Assembly: GCF_041261205.1 (NCBI RefSeq)
Contig: NZ_JBGCCH010000009.1
Coordinates: 186,001 to 250,000 of the forward strand
Reading direction: 5' to 3'
DNA length: 64,000 bases
DNA from: Catenulispora sp. MAP5-51
Lineage (GTDB): Bacteria > Actinomycetota > Actinomycetes > Streptomycetales > Catenulisporaceae
In this document: positions 50,520 to 59,800 of the stretch, one piece after another
Position numbering within the stretch: the first letter of the stretch is position 1
Layout of the letters: each line of letters begins with the position of its first letter
Program-made: the position numbers and the translations under genes
The notes under the pieces: model-generated
What the model saw: the letters and a program-made list of their open reading frames with translations, nothing else
Databases searched by the model: none
What the model was told of the DNA's origin: nothing

Positions 50520-51164
50520 TCAGACGAACAGCAGTGCCGGATGCCGAGGGTCGTCCATCCGTGCCGTCAGGGACGCGGCACGCGATGGATCGGCCTCGGC
50601 GTCGTACCGCGCGTACGCCGGTAGCGTCCACGCCAGATCCTCGGGCGTGCGCCGCTCCAGCGCCCCGCGGGAAAGCCACAGATGCACCTCGACATCGAAG
50701 GGCAGCCCGATCCCCATCAGGAACGTGCCCTCGACGATCAGCACGCCGTCCGGCGGCACCTCGACGTACTGCGCGCGACTGGCGCGATCGCGCTCGGCGT
50801 TCCACAGGGTGGGGAGAACGCGCCCGGAACCGCCCGGCTCGAGCGGGCCGAACACCTCGCGCCTCAAACCGTTGAGGTCCAGCCACTCGGCGTAGAAGAC
50901 GTCCGGATCCTCCCGGCCGTGCTCCAGCCGCAGCGAGCGCGGCCGCAGGAAGTCGCCGGCCGAGATCCGCAGCGTCGGGCGGCCGTCGCCGGCCAGCACC
51001 CGCTCGACGGCCGCCGCCACCTCCGCCGTGCCCGACCCCGGCGCGCCGTCGATCGCCAGCCGGGTCCAGGGATCCTTGAGGCGGCGCCGCTCCGGCTCGT
51101 GCGCGGCCACCAGGTTCGCGATGCGTGTGGCCAGCCGCGCCGGCGAGATGGGCTCCGCCCGCAT
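50520..51164 (-). CDS. Uridine kinase-like P-loop protein
   Basis: The 214-residue protein has a P-loop-like segment IDGAPGSGTAEVAAAVER, where the usual GSGKT/S Lys is replaced by Thr-Ala, followed by SAGDFLRPRSLRLEHG and VPPDGVLIVEGTFL as in uridine/phosphoribulokinase-like proteins. The missing P-loop Lys makes ATP use doubtful. Its ATG overlaps the stop of the FtsX permease gene by one base, so the two are cotranscribed. Confidence 0.65.
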   Translation of the reverse strand: MRAEPISPARLATRIANLVAAHEPERRRLKDPWTRLAIDGAPGSGTAEVAAAVERVLAGDGRPTLRISAGDFLRPRSLRLEHGREDPDVFYAEWLDLNGLRREVFGPLEPGGSGRVLPTLWNAERDRASRAQYVEVPPDGVLIVEGTFLMGIGLPFDVEVHLWLSRGALERRTPEDLAWTLPAYARYDAEADPSRAASLTARMDDPRHPALLFV

Positions 51165-53755
51165 CACGAATCCGCGATCGCCGCGACGATCGACACCGAG
51201 GCCGCCCGCCGCCCCGGCAGCACCGAGGCCGCCAGCCCCGCCACCGCCGCCAGCAGCACATACCCGGCCAGCGTGATCATCGGCACCGACAGCACCGCGC
51301 CGCCCTCGACCCGCCCGATCAGCGCCTCCAGCGCCGCGGCGATCCCGACCCCCAGCGCGACCCCCATCAGCGCCCCGACCGCCGACATCAGCACCGCCTC
51401 CACCGACAGCATCCGCCGCAACTGACCGCGCGAGAGCCCCAGCGCCCGCAGCAGCGCCGACTCGCGCGTGCGCTCCACGACCGACAGCGACAGCGTGTTG
51501 GCGATGCCCAGCACCGCGATCACCACGGCCAGCCCCAGCATCGCCGTGAACAGCTTCAGGGTCGCGTCGGCGCTGCCGGTCAGCGAGTCCTTCTTCTCCG
51601 CCAGGCTCCCGGTGTGCAGGAACGGGTACTGCGACACCACCGAGTCCACCGCCGCCCGCGACTGGACCGTCGGGACTCCCGGCGCGGCCAGGACCCGCAC
51701 CTGCGTGTCGCCCAGCGGCTTGAACGTGGCCAGGAACTGCGCCCGCGGCAGCAGCACGTCGTACCAGTCGATGCCGTGGCCGGTGAAGACCTGGTAGATC
51801 ACCGCGACCTTGCCGGTCAGCGGACCGGACTGCGGGGTCTGCACCGTGATCGTGTCGCCGACCTTCACGTGCTGGGCATCGGCCATCTCGTTCGACAGCG
51901 CGACCGTGCCCGGCCCGAAGTCCGCCAGCGAGCCGGATTTCACGACCGGCTTGAACAAGGTGCCGTAGGCCGAGGACTCCACCGCCCCGACGTCCACCGA
52001 GGTCCCGTTCAGCGAAGCCTTCGTCCCGTCCACCGCCGCCACGTGCCCCAGCTCCGGCTTGGCCCGCAGCTGGTCGGCGACCTGGAACGGCACCGTCTGG
52101 CCCGAGCCCGGCGGGTCCACGGAGTAGTCGTAGGGGTTGTGCGAGTCGATCCACTGCGACTGGGTCGCCGTCACCGAGTGCTGCGTGACCGTGAACAGCG
52201 ACATCAGCGTCACGCCGATGGTCAGCGCCGCGGTGGTGGCCGCGACCCGGCCGGGGTTGCGGCGGGCGTTGGAGCCGGCCAGCTTGGTCGGGGTGCCGAA
52301 GTACCGGCCCGGCAGCCAGCCCAGGGCCCAGATCATCGGCCCGACGATCAGGGGGCCGGCGACGATCAGCCCGGCGAACACCAGGGCGCCGCCGCCGCCG
52401 ATCAGCTTCACCCCGCCCAGCAGGTCGTGCTGCGCGGTGCCCAGGGCGGCCAGCATGATCCCGACCACGCCCAGGCCCACGGCGACCAGCGCCCGGGTCC
52501 GGCCGATCCGGCCCTGCGTGGTCTTCACCTCCTGCTGCGTGCGCAGCGCCTCCACCGGCGGCACGTTCGTCGCGGCGCGCGCCGGCAGCGCCGCCGAGAA
52601 GATCGTGACCGCGAACCCGACCGCCAGGCCCAGCGCGATCACCCCGCCGGACACCACGATCCCGCCGGGCGGCAGGGTGGTCGAACTCGTCGCGGCGACC
52701 ACCGCGTGCAGCCCCTGGGCCACCCCGATCCCGGCCAGCACGCCCAGGGCCGAGCCGACCAGCCCGACCAGCGCCGCCTCGGCCACCGTCGCGCCGAACA
52801 CCTGCCCCTTGCCGGCGCCGATGCAGCGCAGCAGCGCCACCTGCCGGATCCGCTGGGCCACCAGGATCGTGAACGTGTTGTAGATGACGAACGCCGCGAC
52901 CAGCAGCGCCACCGCGCCGAAGACCTCCAGGATCTGCGGCACGTTCCCGGCGATCGAGGCGCGGTGCTCCAGCACGGCCTTGGTGTACTGGGCGCCGGTC
53001 AGGACCGTGAACCGCGGCTGCCCGCCGACCGCCGCGCCGGCCTGGTCGGCCAGGTGCTGCTGCGAGGCGCCGCCGGCGGCGTGCAGGTCGATCTCGTCGT
53101 AGCTGGTCTTGCCGGTGACCTGCAGGACCGTCTGCGGCAGCAGCCCGACCAGGGTCCAGCCGTTGGCCCGGTTGTCGACGCCGTACTCCGCGATGCCGAC
53201 CAGCCGGAAGGAGCGGACCGTCGAGTCGTGGTCCACGACCCGGATCGTCTGCCCGACCTGGAGCTTGTGCTCGGCGGCGGTGTCCTTGTCGACGACCGCG
53301 TCGTCGGGGCCCTTGGGCCCGGTGCCGGCGACGATGTCGCCCGGATACAGCGCGGGGTCGGCGGGGAAGGCGACGGCGTTGCCGGTCAGGCCGTCGGTGC
53401 GCATCGCCTGGCCGTTGGCGTCCAGCAGCGGGGCCGGGCCCTTCACCTGGCCGCTGACCACCGCTTCGGAGCCGACCTTGGCCTGGATCTGGTCCACGAC
53501 CGACTGCGTGAGCAGGGAGGGAGGCGTCGGCGGCGCGGTGGTGTTGGCGTAGACGGCCGAGCCGGTCTGCTGCACCGCGACGTCCACGTTCCGCGCGGCG
53601 CGCGCGTACCCGTAGTCGAACGCCTGGTTGATGGACCCCGAGAGCAGGAAAGTCCCGGTCACGAAGGCGATGCCCAGCACGATCGACAGGCAGGTCAGGG
53701 CCAGGCGCACCGCGTCGGCGCGCAGCCCGGCCAGCACTACCTTCGGCATGCGCAC
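51164..53755 (-). CDS. Large FtsX-type ABC transporter permease
   Basis: The 863-residue permease has the duplicated FtsX architecture: an N-terminal helix (residues 15-35), a large extracytoplasmic domain, three helices around 260-400 (ILVAQRIRQVALLRCIGAGKGQ in part), a helix pair near 430-500, a second external domain and three final helices with ALLRALGLSRGQLRRML. Such permeases need a separate ATPase for lipid or peptide export. None is encoded next to it, which is unusual; the ATPase may be remote. Confidence 0.88.
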   Translation of the reverse strand: MRMPKVVLAGLRADAVRLALTCLSIVLGIAFVTGTFLLSGSINQAFDYGYARAARNVDVAVQQTGSAVYANTTAPPTPPSLLTQSVVDQIQAKVGSEAVVSGQVKGPAPLLDANGQAMRTDGLTGNAVAFPADPALYPGDIVAGTGPKGPDDAVVDKDTAAEHKLQVGQTIRVVDHDSTVRSFRLVGIAEYGVDNRANGWTLVGLLPQTVLQVTGKTSYDEIDLHAAGGASQQHLADQAGAAVGGQPRFTVLTGAQYTKAVLEHRASIAGNVPQILEVFGAVALLVAAFVIYNTFTILVAQRIRQVALLRCIGAGKGQVFGATVAEAALVGLVGSALGVLAGIGVAQGLHAVVAATSSTTLPPGGIVVSGGVIALGLAVGFAVTIFSAALPARAATNVPPVEALRTQQEVKTTQGRIGRTRALVAVGLGVVGIMLAALGTAQHDLLGGVKLIGGGGALVFAGLIVAGPLIVGPMIWALGWLPGRYFGTPTKLAGSNARRNPGRVAATTAALTIGVTLMSLFTVTQHSVTATQSQWIDSHNPYDYSVDPPGSGQTVPFQVADQLRAKPELGHVAAVDGTKASLNGTSVDVGAVESSAYGTLFKPVVKSGSLADFGPGTVALSNEMADAQHVKVGDTITVQTPQSGPLTGKVAVIYQVFTGHGIDWYDVLLPRAQFLATFKPLGDTQVRVLAAPGVPTVQSRAAVDSVVSQYPFLHTGSLAEKKDSLTGSADATLKLFTAMLGLAVVIAVLGIANTLSLSVVERTRESALLRALGLSRGQLRRMLSVEAVLMSAVGALMGVALGVGIAAALEALIGRVEGGAVLSVPMITLAGYVLLAAVAGLAASVLPGRRAASVSIVAAIADS

Positions 53756-53878
53756 ATCCTCAGTGGGTCCACCGGATCATCGTAACTATCCTGGCGTGCC
53801 CGGGGCGGGGTGCGCATCGTCCGGTCGGAGGGGGTCGCGGCGCCCGGTGTCCGACCACGGTCGTAGCCGCCGGTCGCG

Positions 53879-54855
53879 TCACCAGCTCTCGGCCGCTTCC
53901 TGCGCGCCCCGCGAGGTTCGGGTGTCTCCGCTCACCTTCAGCGCGAGGAAGGGGTAGAGCAGCACCGACAGCATCCCCGCGCCGACCATCGCGGCGGCGG
54001 TCGAGGTCTTGAGCGTCCCGCGCTCCACGCCGATCGCGGTGACGGCCACGACCAGCGGCAGGCCGGTGGCCGCGTACAGGGCCAGGGCGCGGCGGCTCCG
54101 GGCGGCCATCCCCGGCGGCGCGGTCAGGAAGCTCGGCACGCCCCGGGTGAGCAGGAACATCCCCAGGAACAGCGGGACCAGCCCGAGCGTGGCCCAGTTC
54201 GAGGTCAGGGCCTTGAGGTCGTAGCCGATCCCGGTCTCGATGAAGAAGACCGGGATCAGGAAGCCGAACCCGATCGCCTCCAGTTTCGCCGTGATCCGCT
54301 CGGTGCGCTCCGGGGTGCCGCTGTGGAACAGGATCCGCATGATGACGCCGGCCGCGAACGCGCCGAGCAGCATGTCCACTCCCAGGGCCAGGGTCGCCCC
54401 GATCATCGCCATCAGGAGCCCGATCACCAGCCGGACCGCGAACTGCCCGGAGGTCTCCATCGTGACGTCGGCCAGTCGGTTCAGCGCGGCGTGCTCCCCG
54501 CGCACCGCCACCAGGATCCCGGCGCCGGCGATCAGCACGAACGCGGTCAGGTAGACCATCGCCTGGCCGGGCTTGCGGCCGTCCAGGAACAGCGTCATGG
54601 CGATGATCGGCGCGAACTCCCCGACCGCGCCGACCGCCATCACCGCGACGCCCAGCGGCGTGCCGACCTCGCCGGTGTCGCGCAGCACCGGCAGGATCGT
54701 GCCCAGCGCGGTGGTGCTCAGCGCGATGCCGATGATCACGCCGCTCTTCGCCGAGGGCGCCGCCAGCACGCCGAAGCCGACGCCGAGCACCACCGAGACG
54801 GCCCAGCCGGCCAGCGGCCGGTTCAGCGGCCCGCCGCTCGGATTGTCCGGGCCCG
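53879..54855 (-). pseudogene. 5'-truncated CPA2 cation:proton antiporter
   Basis: The frame encodes about 320 residues of a Na+/H+ or K+/H+ antiporter of the CPA2 family: SGVIIGIALSTTALGTILPVL, GEVGTPLGVAVMAVGAVGEF, MLLGAFAAGVIMR and VFFIETGIGYDLKAL. The first 100 or so residues (helices 1-3) are absent; similarity begins abruptly at about 54855, just upstream of the divergent MazF-like gene. No suitable start with a ribosome-binding site is seen. The gene probably lost its 5' end through a rearrangement here, so it is treated as a pseudogene, although an internal GTG might give a short product. Confidence 0.7.
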
Positions 54856-54922
54856 GGGCGCGTCGAGCCGGGAGAGCCGGTGGTTGGCGGCCGTGCTCAC
54901 TCTTTTGGCATAGTTCGGCGCC

Positions 54923-55393
54923 ATGGCAGAGCATGAGCATGACCAGTGGGGGAACTCGCCCGGCCGGTTCCCGCCCTTCGACACGATCGAGATCGACCCG
55001 CACAAGATCGGCGCGGTCCACACCGAGTGGGATCCGGAGGAGGACCACCACCCGGACCCCGGTGAGATCGTCTGGACCTGGGTCCCCTACGAGGAGCACG
55101 ACGGCCGCGGCAAGGACCGGCCGGTCCTGCTGGTGGCGCGCGGCAAGGCGACCGGCAACTTCCTGGCGATCAAGCTGACCAGCAAGTGGCACGAGGACGC
55201 CGAGAACTGGGTCAGCATCGGCACCGGCGGGTGGGACCGCGACGCCCGCGAGTCCTGGGCCGTGATCGACCGCGTGGTGCGGGTGCACCCGGAGGGCATC
55301 CGCCGCGAGGGGCACGCGCTGGACCGCGGCGACTTCGACAACGTCATAGGCCACCTGCACAAGCGCTACGGCTGGACCGGCGAGGGCTACTAG
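54923..55393 (+). CDS. Solitary PemK/MazF-like protein
   Basis: The 156-residue protein has a MazF-type SH3-like barrel: PGEIVWTWVPYEEHDGRGKDRPVLLV (family motif in part, PGEIV and DRPVLLV), LAIKLTSKWH and a C-terminal ALDRGDFDNVIGHL. MazF/PemK are mRNA interferases. No antitoxin gene adjoins, as is common for the long actinobacterial members, whose toxicity is unproven. It is read from an ATG 67 bp from the truncated antiporter. Confidence 0.72.
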   Translation: MAEHEHDQWGNSPGRFPPFDTIEIDPHKIGAVHTEWDPEEDHHPDPGEIVWTWVPYEEHDGRGKDRPVLLVARGKATGNFLAIKLTSKWHEDAENWVSIGTGGWDRDARESWAVIDRVVRVHPEGIRREGHALDRGDFDNVIGHLHKRYGWTGEGY

Positions 55394-55412
55394 ACCTTCC
55401 GGGCACAGGCCG

Positions 55413-55443
55413 AAGCCCCCGAACGGAATCCGTTCGGGGGCTT
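55413..55443. terminator. Bidirectional hairpin terminator
   Basis: A 14-bp perfect stem (AAGCCCCCGAACGG, loop AAT, and its complement) lies between the convergent mazF-like and lytic transglycosylase genes, with short T-rich flanks on both sides. Confidence 0.85.
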
Positions 55444-55484
55444 TCGGTTGTCAACACAGGCGGAACCGGGGAACCGGTCCGGGT

Positions 55485-56417
55485 TTAGTACCCGAACCAG
55501 CAGGAGCCGCCGCAGCGCGCCGCGACGACGGAGTCCAGCGAGCCGTAGACGGCCGCCGCGTAGCGGACGCCGGCGATGATGTTGGCCACCGGGTTGTAGA
55601 TGTCGCCGTAGCCCGGCAGCGCGTAGGCGTTGAAGGTCGGCTGGATGGTCTGCATCAGGCCGATCGACGGGTGGCCGGCGGCGGCGTTGGAGTCCCAGCC
55701 GTTGGTGGCGCTCGGGTTGCCCGCCGACTCGTGCATCACGGTCTGGTAGATCGCGTTGTACGAGACGTAGTAGCCGTGCGCGTTCAGGATCGAGATGGCC
55801 TGCTTGATCCAGCCGTCCAGGTTGTTCGCGTACGTGCCGGTCGAAGCCGAGGACGTGGTCACGCTCTGGGTCTTCGTGGTCTGCGTCGACTGGGTCGACT
55901 TCACCGGCGCGGACTCCACGACCGGCTGGTTCGAGGTCGAGGCCGGGGCCGCGGTGCCGTTCGCGCCCGGCAGGTTCAGGACCCAGCCGGTGACGATCAG
56001 GTTCGGGTCCGACAGCTTGCGGCCGTCGGCCTGGGCCTTGCTCGTGTTGAGCTTGAAGATCTCCGGGTACTTGCTGCCGTCGCCGAGCTTGGCCTGGGCG
56101 ATGCCGGACAGGGTGTCGCCGGAGCGGACGGTGTAGCTCTCCGAGGCCGGGGCGTCGGTCTTGGGCGCGGCGGCGGCCTTCGGGGCGGCGGCGGCGACCG
56201 GGGCGGCGGCCGGCGCGGGAGCCGCGGCGGCGACGGCGGCGGCCACGGCGGAGGCCGGAGCGGGCGCCAGGGCCGGGGCGGCCACGGGGGCGGCGTGCGG
56301 GGCCGCGGCGAACGCCGGGGCGGCCGAGGCCAGGGTCGGGACGGCAACCGCGCCGAGGGCGGCGGCGGTCAGGGTCAGGCCGCGGGAACGTCGGCCGAGC
56401 ACCAGGGGAGTGCGCAT
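55485..56417 (-). CDS. LysM and lytic transglycosylase (SLT) domain protein
   Basis: The 310-residue secreted protein has a signal peptide (residues 1-38), an Ala/Pro spacer, a LysM peptidoglycan-binding domain (about 95-142: YTVRSGDTLSGIAQAKLGDG, then LIVTGWVLNLP), a Ser/Thr linker and a C-terminal goose-lysozyme-like SLT domain. Its catalytic Glu is in VMHESAGNPSA, followed by HPSIGLMQTIQPTFNAY. It cleaves the glycan strands of peptidoglycan in growth. A c-di-AMP riboswitch precedes it, as for rpf-like and lytic genes in other actinobacteria. Confidence 0.92.
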   Translation of the reverse strand: MRTPLVLGRRSRGLTLTAAALGAVAVPTLASAAPAFAAAPHAAPVAAPALAPAPASAVAAAVAAAAPAPAAAPVAAAAPKAAAAPKTDAPASESYTVRSGDTLSGIAQAKLGDGSKYPEIFKLNTSKAQADGRKLSDPNLIVTGWVLNLPGANGTAAPASTSNQPVVESAPVKSTQSTQTTKTQSVTTSSASTGTYANNLDGWIKQAISILNAHGYYVSYNAIYQTVMHESAGNPSATNGWDSNAAAGHPSIGLMQTIQPTFNAYALPGYGDIYNPVANIIAGVRYAAAVYGSLDSVVAARCGGSCWFGY

Positions 56418-56439
56418 CTACGTTGTGTTCTTCCTCTTT

Positions 56440-56578
56440 GACCGCCTACCGGGTTAGCTGACGGGTTCGGGCGAAAGAGGCTGCCCTACCACTTCGGAAG
56501 CGGATTCACCCCATTGGGACGTGGGTCCCCGGTTCCCGTCCGGCGCTTTGCACGCTTTTGGGATTCGGCGTAGGCGCC
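56440..56578 (-). promoter_or_regulatory. ydaO/yuaA c-di-AMP riboswitch
   Basis: Read on the minus strand, the leader has the class signatures in order: P1 strand CGCCTAC (56570-56576), GACGGGAACCGGGG, GGGGTGAATCC, AGGGCAGC, CCCGAACCCGTCAGCTAACC and the closing P1 strand GTAGGCG (56443-56449). It ends about 25 bases before the ATG of the LysM-SLT gene. In this class c-di-AMP binding lowers expression of cell-wall hydrolases. The 3' expression platform is too short here for a clear separate terminator. Confidence 0.9.
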
Positions 56579-56744
56579 CGGTGTCCCGATTTCCGGGTCT
56601 AGGACCGGCGCGCCTGGTTTGGGACCGTAGCGGGCCGACCCGGGGAAATGCACGCTGAGACGGTCTCGAAAAGGTAACAGTGCGCTAGGTAGCTGCGCCT
56701 TCTATATCCAGTGATTGATTTAGGGCCCGAAAATAAGGAGGAAT

Positions 56745-56773
56745 CGGACATAAGGCATTTCGCCGTATGTCCG
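56745..56773 (+). promoter_or_regulatory. Near-perfect inverted repeat upstream of the LuxR gene
   Basis: CGGACATAAGGC and GCCGTATGTCCG pair over 12 positions with a single A-G mismatch, around a 5-base loop. The site ends about 70 bp before the LuxR-family start. It could be a protein operator or an RNA hairpin; no U tract follows, so a terminator is unlikely. Confidence 0.5.
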
Positions 56774-56842
56774 AGACGCTCTGTGCACGAGCCGGTACTT
56801 CGGACTCGCCAATAGGCCGCAGACGGGAGGACACTTCCTTGC

Positions 56843-59800
56843 GTGAAGGACGCACCAGCGATACTCGGCCGGCAGCAGACGCTCGAGAAATGCATGGCGG
56901 CCTTGGCCGCCGGCGGCGGGGTCCTGGTGAGCGGCCCGGCCGGGATCGGCAAATCGGCGCTGTTGGACGCGATCGGCTCGGCGTGTGCGGCCGCCGGGCA
57001 GCTGGTGCTGCGCTCCGCGTCCGCGGCGGCCGAGTCCTGGCTCCCGTATCTGGGCCTGTACGACCTGTTCTCCGACGCCGTCGCTTCCCGGCCAGAAGTG
57101 GTGCCTTATCACCTGCGCCCGGCCTTCGACGGTGTCCTGATGCGCTCGGTCCCCGACGGGGCGGCCACCGACCAGCTGGCGATCCGCGTCGCGGTGGTCG
57201 AGGCGCTGCGCGCGCTGTCCGCGGAGCGTCCGGTGCTGCTGATCCTGGACGACGTCAACTGCCTGGACTCGGCCACCGCCGAGGTGCTGGCCTTCGCCGT
57301 GCGCCGCCGCCAGGGCAGCCGCGTGCGCGTGCTGGCGGCCGAACGGCTCTCCGAGGGGCAGGAGCCCACCTGGTGGGGACTGCTGCCGGAGGACGCGGTC
57401 GAGATCGCCCTGGGCAACCTGCCCGGCCCGGTGGTCTCCGAACTGCTGCGGACCCGCCTGGGCCTGCGCCCCACCGACAAGCTGTCGCAGCGGATCCGGG
57501 ACGCCAGCGGCGGCAACCCTTTTTACGCACTGGAGTTGGGCCGTGCCGCACTGCGATCGGGGACGGTGGTCCAGCCCGGCGACCCGCTCCTGGTGCCCGA
57601 GCGGCTGCGCGGCCTGCTCGCCGACCGGCTGCACGCGCTGCCCAAGGCCGCCCGCGACGCGCTGCTGCTGATCTCGACCGCCGCCCGCCCGCCGCGCGAA
57701 CTGCTGGCCGGCCACGAATGGGGACTCTCGCAGGCCCTGGCCTCCGGCATCATCGTCTCCGGGCGGGACCTGGAGCCGCGCTTCGCGCACCCGCTGCTGC
57801 GCGAGATCGTGTATGCGGACGCTGATATAGGGGCCCGCCAGGAGTGCCACGCGAAGCTGGCCCAGGCCCACGATGACCCGCTGGAACGCGCGCGGCACCA
57901 CGCGTTGGCGACCTCGGACGCCACCGAGGGACTGGCTTCCGAGCTCGAGGAGGCCGCCCGCATCGCGGTGTTCCGCGGCGCCCCGGGCACCGCCGCCGAG
58001 CTGTTCCGGATGGCCGCCGACCGCACGCCGGCGGACGGCGTGACGGTGGCGAACGGTACCGACAGCTTGTCGGTGAACGGGACCGCCCGCGCGACCCATG
58101 CCACCGCCCACGCCTCTACGGATGCCTTTGCCGACGCCTCCGGTGACGTCCCGCAGCCGGACGCCGGCGCGAGCGCGGGCCTGGCGAATGCCGGCGTGCC
58201 GGCGGCGGACCCGACCGCGAAACCGGCCGCGGACCCGACGGCGGATTTGTCGGCGCACGAGACGACGCACGATGCCGCGCACCCGGCGACACACGAGACG
58301 ACGCACGATGCCGCGCACCCGGCGGTCGACAGCGACGTGGCCTCCCGCCGCCGCCTCGAAGCCGCCCGCGCCGCCTTCGACGCCGGCCTGCCGCGCCAGG
58401 CACGCGAGGCCGCCGAGGCCGTCGCGGCCGGACCGGACCCGGCCTGCCGCGTCGGCGCGCGCCTGCTGCTGGTCGAGCTCGACGACGACATTTCCGCGCA
58501 GGCCGTCCTGCTCGAAGCCGCCGAGGCCGACGCCGCCGGGCGCCCGGACCTGCAGGCGCGCGTCAGCTTGCAGCGTGCCGACCACGCCTTCCGCTCCGGT
58601 TCGGTCGAGGCGGCGCTGGCCGCCCTGGGCCGGGCCGAGGAGTACGCCCTGACCACCGGCGACCGGAACCTGCGCGCGGAGTCCATCGCGATGCGCGTCC
58701 CGACCGAGATCCAGACCGACCCCGAGCGCGCCATCGAGTCGCTGGAGGAGGCCGAGGCACTGGGTCTGGGCGGGGACCTGACACTGCCCTCCATAGCCGT
58801 CCGCAAGTCCCTGATCATCTGGTTCCTGCGCCGCGGCGACGTCGCCGACGCCCTGGCCACCGCGGCCCGGCTGCGCGCCGACGTCGAGCGCGCCGGCCGC
58901 CTGCGCGACCTCGGCGACGTGCTGCACCTGGTGGCCTCGGTCAACGAGCGGGCCGGCCTGTGCCGCCAGGCGCACGAGGCGGCGCTGCTGGGCAGCCGGC
59001 TGCGCGCCGAGACCGGCTCCTCCAGCGTTCAGGCGCTGATCCTGTCCGCCGCGGCGGAGTTGTCCAACGGCAGTGCGGAGGCTGCCGTGGACTTCGCCCA
59101 GCGCGCGATAGAAGCCGGCACCGCCTCGGGCGACTCGGAGTTCACCGGCTACGCGCACGCCTTCCTGGGCCGTGCCGAGCTGCTGCTGGACCGCTCCTCC
59201 CAGGCCGCGCACCACCTGGCCCGCGGCAGGACCCTGATGCGCAACGTCGGCATGGTCGACCCCGCGACCTTCCTGGTCGACGCCGACCTGGCCGAGACCC
59301 TGGCCCGCTGCGGCTCGTTCTCGGCGGCCGACCGCATCCTCGACGAAGCCCAGGAGGCCGCCCGCCGCCTGGAACGCGACGTCGTCAAGCTCGGCCTGAC
59401 CCGCGCCCGCCTGCTGCGCCACGGCCTGGCCGCCGACGCCCGCGAAGCCGCCGACCGCCTGCGCGCAGCGATCCCCGCCGAGCACGCCTACCCGCTGGAG
59501 ATAGCCCGCGCCGAGGTGACCCTCGGCGAGCTGGAGCGGCGCGCCCGCCGCCGCGCGGCGGCCCGCACCGCGTGGGAATCGGCGGCGACGGCCTACGCGG
59601 CGGCCGGCTGCGGCCCCTGGCTGCGCTTCGTCCAGGGCCGCCTGGCCCGCCTGGACACCCCGGCCGAGCCGCTGAGCGCGACCGAGCGGCAGATCGTGGA
59701 ACTCGTGCGCTCCGGCGCTACGAACCGCCAGATAGCAGCAGCCCTGCAGGTATCGGTGAAGGCCGTCGAGGGCAACCTGACGCGCCTGTTCCGGCGCTTC

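Noticed and set aside
54860-55360. N-terminal extension of the antiporter frame into the MazF-like gene
   Set aside because: The extra 160 residues are the antisense of a real gene and do not resemble antiporter helices 1-3.
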